Source of the DNA: JAAOZP01 sp964616835
GTDB lineage: Archaea > Thermoproteota > EX4484-205 > JAAOZP01
Length of the DNA: 13,247 nucleotides
Assembly: GCA_964616835.1 (NCBI GenBank)
Contig: CAZTSG010000036.1
Coordinates: 1-13,247 of the forward strand
Direction of reading: 5' to 3'
Numbering within the stretch: position 1 is the stretch's first letter; every line of letters begins with the position of its first letter. The position numbers were made by a program, and so were the translations under genes. The notes under the pieces were generated by a model that worked only from the letters and a program-made list of their open reading frames with translations, was not told where the DNA came from and searched no databases. This document shows positions 13,195 through 13,247 of the stretch, one piece after another.

Positions 13195-13247
13195 ATGCGA
13201 ATGAAAATCCTTCTCTTGCAACAGATTTTAGACTGGATGGAGCAGCT
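13195..13247 (+). CDS. N-terminus of an unknown gene, cut by the right edge
   Basis: ATG 13195 (or ATG 13201, two codons on) opens a frame that stays open to the window end and reads MRMKILLLQQILDWMEQ. Seventeen residues are too few to name a family. A well-placed TATA box and AAGATAGGA just before the ATG support a real gene. It is divergent from the HTH_10 regulator, an arrangement often seen between a regulator and its target. Confidence 0.45.
   Translation, partial: MRMKILLLQQILDWMEQ

Noticed and set aside
1..13247. Search for CRISPR arrays, tRNA genes, insertion-sequence ends and long direct repeats.
   Set aside because: No regularly spaced repeats of 24-37 bp, no cloverleaf with a T-loop motif, and no transposase or terminal inverted repeats were found by eye; short motifs could still be missed.

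Overview
The window looks archaeal, most likely a thermophilic member of the Thermoproteota (Crenarchaeota). The pointers are short A/T-rich TATA boxes about 26 bp before likely transcription starts that fall at or next to start codons (leaderless genes), GTG and TTG starts, an archaeal-type RtcB RNA ligase without an intein, a protein resembling the archaeal DUF2139 family, and a regulator with a bacterioopsin-activator-type (HTH_10) C-terminus. Genus-level placement is not possible from the sequence alone. No rRNA, tRNA, CRISPR array or insertion sequence was seen.

Layout. 1-119: tail of a membrane protein (+). 203-1651: rtcB (-), with an mRNA leader that can hide its ribosome binding site. 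1792-1992: doubtful small ORF (-). 2044-3897: membrane-anchored glycoside hydrolase (+). 3952-4419: flavodoxin-like protein (+). 4496-4915: unknown leaderless gene with a TTG start (-). 5140-6609: DUF2139-like beta-rich protein (-). This is divergent from a uroporphyrinogen decarboxylase-like gene (6708-7981, +) broken by an in-frame amber codon and a -1 frameshift at an A7 run. 8014-10176: three-gene operon (-) of a winged-helix regulator, an 85-residue unknown protein and a B12-binding-type radical SAM enzyme; its promoter carries an array of ACCAGTATA sites. 10324-11802: GH51-type alpha-L-arabinofuranosidase (-). About 11910-12381: decayed 5' part of a large glycosidase gene (-). 12439-13101: HTH_10-type regulator (-). 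13195 to the right edge: start of a divergent gene (+).

Taken together, much of the window (GH, GH51, glycosidase remnant, HTH_10 regulator, possibly the DUF2139-like and UroD-like pair) suggests a plant-polysaccharide or glycoside-use neighbourhood that is being pruned. Two genes are broken, yet both keep well-formed promoters. The radical SAM operon looks like a separate, apparently self-regulated unit of unknown product. The most interesting items are this operon with its operator array, the mirror-symmetric divergent promoter at 6609-6708, and the two decayed genes, each with an in-frame UAG.
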